A DNA stretch of 21,726 bases, from positions 1 to 21,726 of the forward strand of contig CASQEL010000005.1 of assembly GCA_949427775.1 (NCBI GenBank). The letters run 5' to 3'. Shown piece after piece: positions 6,953 to 16,168 of the stretch (the first letter of the stretch is position 1; each line of letters starts with the position of its first letter). The stretch comes from an uncultured Desulfovibrionaceae bacterium. Its GTDB lineage: Bacteria > Desulfobacterota > Desulfovibrionia > Desulfovibrionales > Desulfovibrionaceae. Below the pieces are notes generated by a model. The model was given only the letters and a program-made list of their open reading frames with translations. It was not told where the DNA came from and did no database searches. The translations under genes and the position numbers were made by a program.

Positions 6953-8188
6953 ATGTCGCAAGGCGGAGGCAAACCGAGCGTGCTCGGCGGGACCATGATT
7001 ATCGCGGGAACGTCCATCGGGGCGGGAATGCTGGCCCTGCCCACGATTTCCGCGGGCATGTGGTTCAACTGGTCGGTGATCGTCATGCTCTGCGCCTGGC
7101 TGATGATGTTGCTGTCCAGTCAGGCCCTGCTGGAAGTCAACCTGCACTATGAGCCCGGTTCCAGTTTTCATACGTTGGTCAAGGATACGCTCGGTCCCGC
7201 CTGGAGCGCGATCAACGGCCTTTCCGTCTCGTTCGTGCTCTATATTCTGGTCTATGCCTATGTGAGCGGCGGCGGTTCCATCGTGCGCCATACGCTGATG
7301 GCCACTGTGGGATTCGAACCGTCCAAGTTCACGGCCGGACTTATTTTCGCCCTGGCCCTTACGGCGTGCGTCTGGTGGAGCACCTGGATCGTGGACCGCA
7401 TTTCGGTGATCATGATGGGCGGCATGGTCGTCACCTTCATCCTTTCCATGACCGGCCTGCTCGGAGAAATCCGCGCCGCCGTATTGCTGGACGCCGGCGG
7501 GCAGGGCGGTTATGCGATTTTTATCTGGGTGGCCCTGTCCACCTATCTGACCTCGTTCTGTTTCCACGCCAGCGTGCCCAGTCTGGTCAAGTACTTCGGC
7601 AAACAACCCGGCGACATCAACAAGAGCCTGATCTTCGGCACGCTCATCGCTCTGGGCTGCTATCTGACCTGGATTCTCGCCTGTGACGGCAATATCCCCC
7701 GCGAACAATTCAAAACCGTCATCGCCGAGGGCGGCAACGTGGGCAATCTGGTCAGCGCCGCGGGGAACAACATCAGCAGCAGTTTCATTCTGCGCATGCT
7801 GGAGGCGTTTTCCTATCTGGCTGTGGCCACGTCCTTTTTGGGAGCCGGACTGGGACTGTTCGACTATGTGGCGGATCTGTTCGGCTTTGATGATTCGCGC
7901 GCGGGCCGCACCAGGACCACTCTGGCCACCTTTGCGCCGCCCACCGTGGGGGGGCTGCTGTGGCCCGACGGCTTTTTGTACGCCATCGGCTGGGCGGGAC
8001 TGGCGGCCACCATCTGGTCGGTCATCGTGCCCGCGCTGATGCTGCGCGCGTCGCGCAAAAAATTTTCCGGCGGGCTGTACACGACGCCCGGCGGCGGGCT
8101 GACCGTGCCCGCCCTGCTGCTGTTCGGCGGTGTGACGGCCGTGTGCCATACGTTGGCCGTATTCAAACTGCTGCCCATGTACAAATAG
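6953..8188 (+). CDS. Aromatic amino acid permease (HAAAP family, TyrP/Mtr/TnaB type)
   Basis: This 411-residue integral membrane protein has about eleven hydrophobic segments. The N-terminus GTMIIAGTSIGAGMLALPT is the characteristic first helix of the hydroxy/aromatic amino acid permease family, in which an unwound helix forms the substrate site. It should import tryptophan or tyrosine with protons across the inner membrane. The ATG at 6953 has AAGGAG at a spacing of six. The long reading frame upstream of it, from 6779, has no other support. It is followed by ridA and an APC permease on the same strand. Which aromatic amino acid is carried cannot be told. Length and motifs are normal for the family. 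Confidence 0.9.
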   Translation: MSQGGGKPSVLGGTMIIAGTSIGAGMLALPTISAGMWFNWSVIVMLCAWLMMLLSSQALLEVNLHYEPGSSFHTLVKDTLGPAWSAINGLSVSFVLYILVYAYVSGGGSIVRHTLMATVGFEPSKFTAGLIFALALTACVWWSTWIVDRISVIMMGGMVVTFILSMTGLLGEIRAAVLLDAGGQGGYAIFIWVALSTYLTSFCFHASVPSLVKYFGKQPGDINKSLIFGTLIALGCYLTWILACDGNIPREQFKTVIAEGGNVGNLVSAAGNNISSSFILRMLEAFSYLAVATSFLGAGLGLFDYVADLFGFDDSRAGRTRTTLATFAPPTVGGLLWPDGFLYAIGWAGLAATIWSVIVPALMLRASRKKFSGGLYTTPGGGLTVPALLLFGGVTAVCHTLAVFKLLPMYK

Positions 8189-8319
8189 CGGCGTCCGACA
8201 ACGCCGCAACGCCGCCGGAGGCCGGGAAAACCTCCCTTGTTCCCGCGTTCGACAGCGCGGCCCGGCGCTTTGACTCCGGCGCGGATTTGTGCGATTTTGG
8301 CGGCCCGCGCATGGGCCGC
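8188..8319 (+). other. Hairpins between the permease and ridA
   Basis: A 7-bp stem GCGGCGT/ACGCCGC (8188-8207) begins at the last base of the permease stop codon. A second, GCGGCCC/GGGCCGC, is at 8300-8319. Neither is followed by a T run, so they may limit read-through or protect mRNA ends and are not classic terminators. Confidence 0.4.
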
Positions 8320-8388
8320 GCCGGACGAACAGTTCGCTCGCGCAATGCGCCGCCATACACAAGCAGCATACGTATCGGAGAGTCAGTC

Positions 8389-8766
8389 ATGAAACAGGTC
8401 ATATCCACCGCCGAAGCCCCGGCCGCCATCGGTCCCTACAGTCAGGCCATCAAATCCGGAAATACCCTGTATGTGTCCGGGCAGACGCCCGTGGACCCCG
8501 TCACCGGCAAACTGGTGGAAGGCGACGCGGGAGCGCAGGCCGCGCAGTGTTGCAGAAACGTGGCCGCTGTGCTCAAGGCCGCGGGCAGCAGCGTGGAGAA
8601 CGTGCTCAAAACCACGGTGTTCATCACCGATATGGCGCATTTCCCGCTGGTGAACGAAGCCTACAAGGCCACTTTCAAGGAGCCCTATCCCGCGCGCTCC
8701 TGCGTGGCGGTCAAGGCGTTGCCGTTGGGATGTCTGGTGGAAATCGAGGTCATCGCCGCCGTATAG
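8389..8766 (+). CDS. ridA: RidA family enamine/imine deaminase
   Basis: This 125-residue protein of the YjgF/YER057c/UK114 family has the usual length. Visible family residues are Tyr17 in IGPYSQA, Arg103 in PARSCVAVKALP (the arginine that holds the substrate carboxylate) and Glu120 in EIEVIA. It hydrolyses reactive 2-aminoacrylate and related enamines or imines released by PLP-dependent dehydratases and lyases, acting as a cytosolic homotrimer. GGAG lies eight bases before the ATG. The gene sits between two amino acid permeases. This suggests it protects against by-products of catabolism of the imported amino acids, although no PLP enzyme is in the window. The assignment is secure; the link to a specific amino acid is inference. 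Confidence 0.93.
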   Translation: MKQVISTAEAPAAIGPYSQAIKSGNTLYVSGQTPVDPVTGKLVEGDAGAQAAQCCRNVAAVLKAAGSSVENVLKTTVFITDMAHFPLVNEAYKATFKEPYPARSCVAVKALPLGCLVEIEVIAAV

Positions 8767-8783
8767 GGGGCCGGTCGCGGACG

Positions 8784-8864
8784 CCGCACTGCGGTGCGGA
8801 CGATGCTCCGGCATCGGAACATGCTTTCATGGCAAGGCCCGTCGCATGCGCGACGGGCCTTGCC
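8784..8864 (+). terminator. Three tandem hairpins after ridA
   Basis: Three hairpins stand in a row: CCGCAC/GTGCGG (8784-8799), CGATGC/GCATCG (8801-8816), and a perfect 15-bp stem GGCAAGGCCCGTCGC/GCGACGGGCCTTGCC with the loop ATGC (8831-8864). No T run follows the last, so termination is likely but not of the classic type. They separate ridA from the next permease. Confidence 0.55.
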
Positions 8865-8918
8865 CGTACAGCCTCCGGCGGCGCGGACGCTCCGGATATT
8901 CCCGCAAAAGGAGATCCC

Positions 8919-10277
8919 ATGCCCGAACAGGACGCCGCGGCGCTGCGGCGCGGTCTGAAAAACCGGCATATTCAGATGATCGCTTTGGGCGGCGCCATCG
9001 GCACCGGACTTTTTTACGGTTCGGCGGCCTCCATCAGTCTGGCGGGCCCCGCCGTGCTGTTGTCGTACGGCATCGGCGGCGTGATCATTTATCTGATCAT
9101 GCGCATGATGGGGGAAATGGCCGCGGAAGAACCGGTGGCCGGAGCTTTCAGCCATTTCGCCTACGCCTACTGGGGAGAGTTTCCCGGTTTTCTGTCGGGG
9201 TGGAATTACTGGTTTCTCTATGTGTTCGTGAGCATGGCGGAATTGTCCGTGGTGGGCATCTACGTCAACTACTGGTTGCCGGATTTTCCCCAGTGGCTCA
9301 CCTCCCTGTGCATTCTGGCGGGCATTACCGCCGTCAACATGCTCAACGTGAAGATGTTCGGGGAGCTGGAGTTCTGGTGCGCGTTGATCAAGGTCGCGGC
9401 GGTCATCGGCATGATCGCGCTGGGCATCGTGCTGCTCGTCTCCGGGGTGGGCGGGACCGTCTCCGGTCCGGGCAATCTTTGGGAACACGGGGGCTTTTTC
9501 CCCAACGGAGGCCGGGGCGTGCTGTTGTCTCTGGCGGTGATCATGTTCTCCTTCGGCGGCACGGAACTCATCGGCGTGACCGCCGGGGAGGCGGACAATC
9601 CGAAAGAAAGCATTCCCAAAGCCATCAATCAGGTGCTGCGACGTATTCTGCTTTTCTACATCGGCGCTCTCGGCGTGATGATGAGTATCTATCCGTGGAA
9701 CAGGGTGGGCATGGACGGCAGTCCTTTCGTGCTGATTTTTTCCCGATTGGGCATTCCCGCCGCGGCGGATATGCTGAATTTCGTGGTGCTGACCGCCGCT
9801 GTTTCCGTGTACAACAGCGGCATCTACAGCAATGCCAGAATGCTCTACAGTCTGGCGCGGCAGGGCAATGCGCCGAAGGTGTTCGCCCGGCTCGGGGATA
9901 GGCAGGTGCCGTGCCTGGCCACGCTTTTTTCCTCGCTCTGCACGCTGGGCGTCGTGGTGCTGAATTATCTGTTTCCCGGCAAGGTGTTTTTGTACGTCAT
10001 GTCCGTGGCCACCATCGGCGCGGTCATCACCTGGGCGATGATCGTGCTTGTCCATCTCCGCTTCCGCAATGCCCACAGAGACGACGCGGCCGCACTGATC
10101 TTCAGAACGCCGCTGTGCCCCTACGCGAACTACGCATGTCTGGCCTTTCTGGCGCTGGTCGTGGCGGTCATGACGCAACTGGAGAGCACGCGCATGGCGG
10201 TCATCGTCCTGCCCGTCTGGCTGACCGTGCTCTATGCGGGATTCAGAATAAAAAAAGCGCGGGAAAAAACATCATGA
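8919..10277 (+). CDS. APC-family amino acid permease (AroP/PheP/YifK-like)
   Basis: This 452-residue inner-membrane transporter has about twelve hydrophobic segments. It starts with the family pattern LKNRHIQMIALGGAIGTGLF, typical of the AAT branch of the amino acid-polyamine-organocation superfamily. SFGGTELIGVTAGEADNP in the middle is also characteristic (transmembrane 6 and the following loop). It should import an amino acid by proton symport. The substrate cannot be assigned; AroP, PheP, GabP and ProY-like proteins share these motifs. AAAAGGAG at a spacing of five precedes the ATG at 8919. It lies 152 bp after ridA, with strong hairpins between, so it may have its own promoter. Length and motifs are complete. 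Confidence 0.9.
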   Translation: MPEQDAAALRRGLKNRHIQMIALGGAIGTGLFYGSAASISLAGPAVLLSYGIGGVIIYLIMRMMGEMAAEEPVAGAFSHFAYAYWGEFPGFLSGWNYWFLYVFVSMAELSVVGIYVNYWLPDFPQWLTSLCILAGITAVNMLNVKMFGELEFWCALIKVAAVIGMIALGIVLLVSGVGGTVSGPGNLWEHGGFFPNGGRGVLLSLAVIMFSFGGTELIGVTAGEADNPKESIPKAINQVLRRILLFYIGALGVMMSIYPWNRVGMDGSPFVLIFSRLGIPAAADMLNFVVLTAAVSVYNSGIYSNARMLYSLARQGNAPKVFARLGDRQVPCLATLFSSLCTLGVVVLNYLFPGKVFLYVMSVATIGAVITWAMIVLVHLRFRNAHRDDAAALIFRTPLCPYANYACLAFLALVVAVMTQLESTRMAVIVLPVWLTVLYAGFRIKKAREKTS

Positions 10278-10417
10278 TTGCGGACACGGAGCCTGCCGGA
10301 ACTTCAACGGGATCAGCCCGGCATTGACGAGGAAAACGCTTCCGAGACGGAATTTCACGGATCGGTTCCGTTGATATGCTTCCGGGCCGCCGCTTGAGTC
10401 GTGTCGATGTTTGGGAT

Positions 10418-11602
10418 ATGAAAAATACCATGAAAATGTTTTCTGTCCCGCATACGCCGCGGGAATACTACCGTGTTGCCGTCAGCGTATTTTTCTTCAT
10501 ATTGGGGCTGGTCTTTTCAAGTTGGGCCGGCCGCATTCCGGACGTGAAAAGCGCGTTGCGCCTCAACGACGCCCAACTGGGCACGGCGCTGTTCGCCATT
10601 CCCCTGGGCGCGGTAGCGGCCCTGACGTTCGCCGGTGTGCTGGTCGACCGCTTCGGCAGCCGCCGCACGCTGCTGCTGGCGCTGGCGCTTTATCCCCTGC
10701 TGCTGGTCTGCATCGGTCTGGCGGGGTCGCTGTGGCAGTTGTTCGCGGTGTTGCTGTGTTTCGGCATGGCGGGCAACATAGGCAATATCGCGGTCAATAC
10801 GCAGGCCGTGGGCGTGGAGCGGCTGTACCGGCGCAGCATCATGGCTTCGTTTCACGGGTTGTGGAGCCTGGCCGGGGTGGTCGGCGGCGTGGCGGGAGCT
10901 GTGCTGGCCAACAGGGGCATGACGCCCGAGGCGCACTTCTGCGCCGTGCTGGCCGTGGCTCTGGGGCTGCTCCTGGCAATGCGCCGTTGGCTTTTGCCGC
11001 GGGAAGTGACCCTGGGGCGGCCCGCGTCCCCGGAACGAAAGACGTTTGTCCGGCCGGATCTCTATCTTGTATTGCTGGGAATCATCGGCTTCGGCAGCAT
11101 GGGCGCCGAGGGCGCCATGTACGACTGGAGTTCCGTCTATTTCGCGTCGGAGGTGCGTCCGCCCGAGGCATGGATTCGCCTGGGGTATATCGCCTGCATG
11201 TGCGCCATGGTCTGCGGGCGCTTCACCGCCGACGGCATGGTCAACAGGTACGGGGTCATCCCGGTGTTGCAGATCAGTGGCGCGTGCATCGCCGTCGGCC
11301 TTGCTCTGGCCCTGGTGTTTCCGTCGCTTGTTCCGGCCACGGCCGGATTCGCCCTGGTGGGCTTCGGCATGGCCTCGGTGGTGCCCTTGTGCTACAGCCT
11401 GTCGGGAAAATCCCGCCGGGCCACACCGGGCATGGCCCTGACGCTGGTGTCCTCCATCAGCTTTTTCGGATTTCTGTTCTGTCCGCCGGTCATCGGGTTT
11501 CTCTCGCACGCCCTTGATTTGCGCCGGGCGCTGACGCCTGTCGTGGGATTCGGCCTGATCATCGCGTTTCTGGCGCCGCTGCTGCGGCGGTACCGCGCCT
11601 GA
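10418..11602 (+). CDS. MFS transporter, YbjJ-like
   Basis: This 394-residue major facilitator superfamily protein has about twelve hydrophobic helices. After a short N-terminus the first helix reads VSVFFFILGLVFSSWAGRIP. The loop DRFGSRR between helices 2 and 3 is the MFS motif A position. The pattern, including GMAGNIGNIAVNTQAVGVE and FHGLWSLAGVVGG, resembles the uncharacterised YbjJ group and distant fucose-permease-like transporters. The substrate is unknown. The start is uncertain: ATGs at 10418 and 10430 are both weakly supported, with no strong ribosome binding site. It lies 140 bp after the APC permease and is convergent with the MscS gene, with only 36 bp between the two stop codons. 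Confidence 0.85.
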   Translation: MKNTMKMFSVPHTPREYYRVAVSVFFFILGLVFSSWAGRIPDVKSALRLNDAQLGTALFAIPLGAVAALTFAGVLVDRFGSRRTLLLALALYPLLLVCIGLAGSLWQLFAVLLCFGMAGNIGNIAVNTQAVGVERLYRRSIMASFHGLWSLAGVVGGVAGAVLANRGMTPEAHFCAVLAVALGLLLAMRRWLLPREVTLGRPASPERKTFVRPDLYLVLLGIIGFGSMGAEGAMYDWSSVYFASEVRPPEAWIRLGYIACMCAMVCGRFTADGMVNRYGVIPVLQISGACIAVGLALALVFPSLVPATAGFALVGFGMASVVPLCYSLSGKSRRATPGMALTLVSSISFFGFLFCPPVIGFLSHALDLRRALTPVVGFGLIIAFLAPLLRRYRA

Positions 11603-11638
11603 AGCAGTCTGTGTTCCCGTCGGGAAGGGGAGCGTTCG

Positions 11639-14005
11639 TTATGCCTCCCGTACGACAAGCTCGCCCGGCAACTCGCGGATTTTTTGTCGCAACGCCTCCA
11701 TCGTGGTGTTCGCGTTACTGAGATAATCTATAAAAACGACGAGAGATACCCGATACCTTCCCGCATCGGACGGTGCTTGCGGGCTGCGCAGCACCTTGGG
11801 CGCGGGCTGCGCGGAGACATGCCGCTGTTCCCCGGCCGCCGCGAGAAGCTGCTGCGCGAGCGCGGTGAAATCCAGACTTTCCGGCGCGCTGACGGACAGG
11901 ATTTTTTCCACGTTCTTGCCCGTGCGCGACCAGTTGGTCAACTGGTTGGTCATGAACGAGGAGTTGGGGATGTAGACGAGGGCGTTCTCGGCCGTCTCCA
12001 CCGTGGTGGAGCGGATATTGACCTCCCGAACCGTGCCGGTGGTGTTGCTGATGCCGATGACGTCGCCCACCAGAATATTGCGTCCGAAGATGAGCAGCAG
12101 GCCACTGACCAGGTTGTTGAAAATATTCTGCATGCCGAAGCCGAGGCCCACGCTGAGCCCCCCGGCGATGACCGTCAGGCTGGTCAGGTTGACGCCGAGC
12201 GTTTCCAGGGCGACGGCAATGTAGAAGATCCACAGGGCATACGTTATGAACCTTTTGAAGGGCGGGATGGCCCCGCGTTCCAGATGCGCGAAACTGTCCG
12301 GCAGACGATCGAGCCCGACCCGGCACAGCGCCGTCAACAGGCGGAAGACAAAGAACAGCAGCACGATGTTCAGAATTCTCCATGAGTCGACTGTGGCCTG
12401 TCCCACGGTGTAGCTTATGTGAAACATGTGCGGCAGCATGTAGCGGACGCCGGGCACGGCCCACAGCCAGGGCGCGGCGCAGGCCAGGGCCGCGATCCAG
12501 GCTGCCGGTCCCGAAAGGTTGCGCCCTATGGTGTTGCGCACCGGATGCTTGTCCTTGTCGAACGCATTGTCGACGAGTTGCCCGGCATAGGTCGCCAGAG
12601 CCCTGCCCAGAACCACGAAACTGCAGAGAACGAACAGCGCGATCAGCAGCAAAATGGAAAACCGCCCGTATCCGCCCCAAACGCTCAGCAGAGACGGCAA
12701 GCCCCCGTACGCGATGCTGCTCCAGAGGCCCGGTTCGGGCAGCGGGCGTTTGCGTGTCGCATATCCGCGCCGCAGCAGAAAGAAGCTCGCAAGGCTCAGA
12801 GTCAGCAGAATTCCCCAGGCGAGATGCAACACGCCCGCGGGGGGATCAAGGAACAACAGCACGGTCCCCAGAGCGGTGGGAATATACAGCAGATACAGGG
12901 GGGAGGGCGCGTCCCGCAGTTCCGGCGCGGAGGCGGCGCGCAGACGGCGGCCCGCGGAGGTCAGTCCCCATGCCATGGCCAATGCTCCGAGCAGCGTGAG
13001 GAACGGATAAACGCCGCCGTGTCTGTGGACGGCGCCGATCAGCAAAGACAAGCCCAGGCTTGTCCAGATCCAGGAGCCGGTCACAATGTCTCTGGAAACG
13101 GCGTTCCACGGCGCGGGCAACGCACGGGTGACGAACCCGCCCAGGATTCCCAGACCGGCCATTGCCGCCAGAGTGATGAAAAAGCGTCTGGCCGCGTCTC
13201 CCCATTCCGTCGCCGTCTGGGGCAGAGCATACGCCAGACGGCCGGACAGAGACGCCAACCATGTTCCGAAAGGCGCTTCCACGCGCAACGGCGTGTCGGC
13301 CTGACGGGTATATTCCGGCAGATAATACTCCTTCCAGACGTCAGGCAGGTTTTTTTCCATATCCGTCACAGTGGCGCTGAGGATTTCCCGGGTCGCGTCC
13401 GCGGAAATGGAGAGTTTGCGTACCTGCGCCGCAAGCGTGTTCAACTGCTTTCGGGCATCCGCCAATTGGGCGCGAAACGCGGTCAACGCGGGATTGTTGT
13501 CGGCGGGAACGGCTCCCCGCGCCTTATCTTCCGCGGAGGGAGCAAGAAGCGCGTTGATTTCCTGTTGCTGCTTGTCCACCTGCGCCAGCCATCGGGTCAC
13601 GGAGACGGCGATGGTGCTCAGGGGGCGCACCATGTTCAGGAACTGCGTTTGAAGCCCCCTGAGCTGCCGGGCCACATTGGTCTGTTCCACAGGGTAGCTG
13701 CGCGCCGCCCGGTATAAACTGCGCAGGCGCTGCATTTCAGCGCGAGCGTCACGTATCCCCTGCTGCAACGGCGCGCGCATGTCCTGCAGGCGGCCTTGCA
13801 CTTCGGCGGTTTTTTCCATGAGCATCCCCAGTTCATCCATGCGTGCCGCCCACGCCTGGGCCAGGGCGTCGTCGGTGGCGACGGCCGTGATGCCGGGCGT
13901 TGCGGGGGGATTCTGCGCCGTTGCCGCTAGGGAAAACGGCGGCAACATGCCTGAAAGAGTGAACCAACAGAGGGCCATAGCCGGGACGATGAGCTGTTTT
14001 CGCAT
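11639..14005 (-). CDS. Large MscS-family mechanosensitive channel
   Basis: This 788-residue protein has several parts. An N-terminal signal peptide spans about 1-28, ending FSLAA. A periplasmic, largely helical domain follows at about 40-230, similar to the DUF3772 region found in long MscS homologues. Several transmembrane helices cover about 260-590. The conserved MscS core is at about 600-770: the pore-lining helix GLSVGLGFGMQNIFNNLVSG is followed by the beta domain FGRNILVGDVIGI and the VEIRST-like VNIRSTTVET. It opens under membrane tension to release solutes during osmotic downshock. The ATG at 14005 has AGGAG at a spacing of eight; a GTG at 14014 is less likely. It lies downstream of a cardiolipin synthase, across a long hairpin-rich gap, so it probably has its own promoter. 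Confidence in the family is high. Confidence 0.92.
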   Translation of the reverse strand: MRKQLIVPAMALCWFTLSGMLPPFSLAATAQNPPATPGITAVATDDALAQAWAARMDELGMLMEKTAEVQGRLQDMRAPLQQGIRDARAEMQRLRSLYRAARSYPVEQTNVARQLRGLQTQFLNMVRPLSTIAVSVTRWLAQVDKQQQEINALLAPSAEDKARGAVPADNNPALTAFRAQLADARKQLNTLAAQVRKLSISADATREILSATVTDMEKNLPDVWKEYYLPEYTRQADTPLRVEAPFGTWLASLSGRLAYALPQTATEWGDAARRFFITLAAMAGLGILGGFVTRALPAPWNAVSRDIVTGSWIWTSLGLSLLIGAVHRHGGVYPFLTLLGALAMAWGLTSAGRRLRAASAPELRDAPSPLYLLYIPTALGTVLLFLDPPAGVLHLAWGILLTLSLASFFLLRRGYATRKRPLPEPGLWSSIAYGGLPSLLSVWGGYGRFSILLLIALFVLCSFVVLGRALATYAGQLVDNAFDKDKHPVRNTIGRNLSGPAAWIAALACAAPWLWAVPGVRYMLPHMFHISYTVGQATVDSWRILNIVLLFFVFRLLTALCRVGLDRLPDSFAHLERGAIPPFKRFITYALWIFYIAVALETLGVNLTSLTVIAGGLSVGLGFGMQNIFNNLVSGLLLIFGRNILVGDVIGISNTTGTVREVNIRSTTVETAENALVYIPNSSFMTNQLTNWSRTGKNVEKILSVSAPESLDFTALAQQLLAAAGEQRHVSAQPAPKVLRSPQAPSDAGRYRVSLVVFIDYLSNANTTMEALRQKIRELPGELVVREA

Positions 14006-14701
14006 GTTATGCACTCCTGCGGCACACGCAGCGCCCCGTGCGCGAAGTACGGACCGCCGCGAAGAAGATATGCTCCCGCATATAGCACATCGCGGCAGTT
14101 TCAGAAATGGTTTTGTGCAAAGAGGCAGGGCAATAGCACGAACAGATGTAACTTACTGAAAGTAGTGGCTATGTAAAATTTGTCGATTGAAATTTTTTAT
14201 TATTTTAGAACATTTCTCGAATGAAACTCTCCGGTTTCATTCAATCTCGCTGCCGTCATTTCGCGGGAAAAGCGTGGTTTTCCCGCTCATTCGGCGCGGG
14301 CGTGCGTTCACGCGCCCGCCAGGGCATTTACGCAATTTCATTGCGAAAATGCTCCAGAGCAGATTCGCTTTGACTTTTTACAACGTCAAAGCTGAAAGAC
14401 ACGCTCGCTCCGGCATATAACAGCGCAAATAAATTGCGCTTATGCCTTCGCGGCAGCCGACGGCGGGAGCCGTCGGCCGCCGCGATAGGCTACAGTGCGC
14501 TATATTTGCGCTGTGCCCTGCCGCACACTCGATGTCGGCCCCGCAACGCCACGGGACGGAAAAGGGCGGCGTTGCCGCGGGCGGAGCGCCGAGGGCCGCA
14601 ACCGGCGTTTTCAGACGGTCGCGCGAGACGCCGCCTGCCGGAGTGACGGAACGGCCGGAGAACGCGCAACGCCCGTCGCGCCCGATTCGGCCTCGCGGGG
14701 G
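14006..14701. other. Long intergenic region, hairpin-rich and partly AT-rich
   Basis: Nearly 700 bp separate the MscS and cardiolipin synthase genes. The left portion (about 14090-14215) is AT-rich and may hold the MscS promoter. It begins with GGGCAATAGCACGAAC (14128-14143), which is similar to the end of the MITE-like element. The middle holds a series of hairpins (separate entry). The right portion (14520-14701) is very GC-rich and shows no gene with codon or ribosome-binding support. Confidence 0.5.
14219..14482. repeat. Array of seven consecutive hairpins
   Basis: Stems in order are: GAATGAAA/TTTCATTC (14219-14242); GCGGGAAAA/TTTTCCCGC (14263-14286); an imperfect GC-rich stem around CGTG/CACG (14293-14320); GCATTTACGCAAT/ATTGCGAAAATGC with one mismatch (14324-14352); GCTTTGAC/GTCAAAGC (14367-14392); a two-part stem GGCATA/TATGCC enclosing AGCGCAA/TTGCGCT (14412-14446); and GCCGACGGC/GCCGTCGGC with a GGGA loop, extended outward by CGGC/GCCG (14451-14482). 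A long-range match ACAGCGCAAATA (14420-14431) with TATTTGCGCTGT (14508-14519) could compete with the sixth. The stems are unrelated in sequence, so this is not a simple repeat. Confidence 0.65.
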
Positions 14702-16156
14702 TTACAGATACGGCGAGAATATCCAGCAGGCGGCGTTGCGCAGCCGCGCCGGCAGGCGCCGTCGGGCCAGATCGTCCGGGGTGAGCTCTCTGCTCCTGGC
14801 GCGCACCGCGTCGAAATGCTCCGTCATTTCCCGCGTGAACGAGGTGTCGAAGGTTTCGATGTTCAGCTCGAAATTGAGGCGCAGACTGCGCGGGTCCATG
14901 TTGGCGGAACCGAACTGCGTGTAGTAGCCGTCTATCATGAGCAGTTTGGTGTGGGCAAAGGGCGGCGGCTGAAAAAAGATGCGCACGCCCGTTTCCATCA
15001 GGCCGGGCAGCAGATGCAGGGTGGCCCAGTGGACGTAGGGCAGGTTGTTTTTCGCGGGCAGGACCACGCTGACCCGCACGCCGCGCAGGGCGGCGGACTT
15101 GAGCGCGGCGATCATCTCATGCGTGGGCAGGAAGTAGGGCGTCATCATGCGCACGGTATGCCGGGCGGCGGAGAGCACGCCGCAGATCAGATCGTGCAGC
15201 GGGTCCTTGCCCGAACCGGGCCCGTCCAGGACTATGCGGCACAGGGTATCGCCGCACATTTCGTCGTTTATGCGCGGGGGAATGTCGTACTGTCGGGTGG
15301 CGAAGCCCCAATCCAGCAGAAAGGCCGCTTCCAGCTGGGTCACGATGGGGCCGGAACAGAGAAAGTGCACGTCCTGTACCCGATAGTCCCGCGCGTTGCT
15401 GAGGTTGTAGTCCGCGATGTTCATGCCGCCGGTGAAGCCGGTGCCGTCGCAGACCAGCACCTTGCGGTGGTCCCGCAGGTTGATGGACAACTGGGGCGGA
15501 AAAAGCCGCAAGGGCAGAAAGCGGGCCACCTGCACGCCGTGTTTCGGCAGGGCGCGCAACGGGCTTTTCCAGGTGTAGACGGAGCCGCCCACGCCGTCCG
15601 CCAGCACGCGCACATCCACGCCGCGGGCGGCGGCGTCGCACAGGGCCTTGACGAACGCGTCGGCGATGCGCCCGGCGTTGAAGATGTAGGTGACCAGATA
15701 GACCCGCGTCCGGGCCTTGTTGATGGCCTCCAGCATGGCGGGGTAGGCTTCCTCGCCGTTGAACAGCGGCATGACGGCGTTGCCGCCCGTCAGGTGGCGA
15801 CCGGTCAGCCCGTGGCCCAGGCGGGCCATATGCCGGTACTGCCGCGGCAGCGATTCGCTGTCCAGTATGCCCGTGGGCGGACCGGCGCTGCCGCCGTGCA
15901 ACCGGGCGCGGTCTTCCCGCGCGACTTCCTCGGCCTTGCGCATGAGCGTGGCGGCGCGGCTGTCCGCCCGCCCGATGCCGAACAGCAGATAGAGCAGCGC
16001 GCCTATGCCCGGCAGAAACAGCGCCGTGACGGTCCAGCCCAGGGCCGCGCGCGGATCGCGCTTGTGCAGCAGGGCGTGGGCGATGGCCATCCAGGAAAAG
16101 ACATGCGCCGTCAGCAGCAGCGCGCCTTCCAGATACAGCAGCCAGGTGCCCTGCAT
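14702..16156 (-). CDS. cls: Cardiolipin synthase (phospholipase D family)
   Basis: This 484-residue protein has two N-terminal membrane segments (about 5-60) and two phospholipase D catalytic motifs: HRKVLVCD near residue 230 and HTKLLMID near 405. Each is followed by the expected G-G/S..N pattern (FTGGMNIAD, QFGSANMD). It joins two phosphatidylglycerol molecules into cardiolipin and glycerol at the inner membrane. Length and layout match bacterial ClsA-type enzymes. The ATG at 16156 lies 12 bp after the stop of the universal stress protein gene. No good ribosome binding site is seen, so translation may be coupled to that gene. A stress protein upstream and a mechanosensitive channel downstream suggest an envelope-stress setting. 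Confidence 0.93.
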   Translation of the reverse strand: MQGTWLLYLEGALLLTAHVFSWMAIAHALLHKRDPRAALGWTVTALFLPGIGALLYLLFGIGRADSRAATLMRKAEEVAREDRARLHGGSAGPPTGILDSESLPRQYRHMARLGHGLTGRHLTGGNAVMPLFNGEEAYPAMLEAINKARTRVYLVTYIFNAGRIADAFVKALCDAAARGVDVRVLADGVGGSVYTWKSPLRALPKHGVQVARFLPLRLFPPQLSINLRDHRKVLVCDGTGFTGGMNIADYNLSNARDYRVQDVHFLCSGPIVTQLEAAFLLDWGFATRQYDIPPRINDEMCGDTLCRIVLDGPGSGKDPLHDLICGVLSAARHTVRMMTPYFLPTHEMIAALKSAALRGVRVSVVLPAKNNLPYVHWATLHLLPGLMETGVRIFFQPPPFAHTKLLMIDGYYTQFGSANMDPRSLRLNFELNIETFDTSFTREMTEHFDAVRARSRELTPDDLARRRLPARLRNAACWIFSPYL

Positions 16157-16168
16157 GGCGCGCCGCCG

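Noticed and set aside
6551..8362. Long minus-strand frame opposite the aromatic permease
   Set aside because: It mirrors the GC-rich permease gene. Its product is low-complexity (rich in Gly, Gln, His and Arg) with no motif, while the plus-strand permease has clear family features.
11614..11626. TTCCC/GGGAA hairpin between the convergent MFS and MscS genes as a terminator
   Set aside because: The stem is only five or six pairs with a minimal loop and no T run, so it is not listed as a feature.
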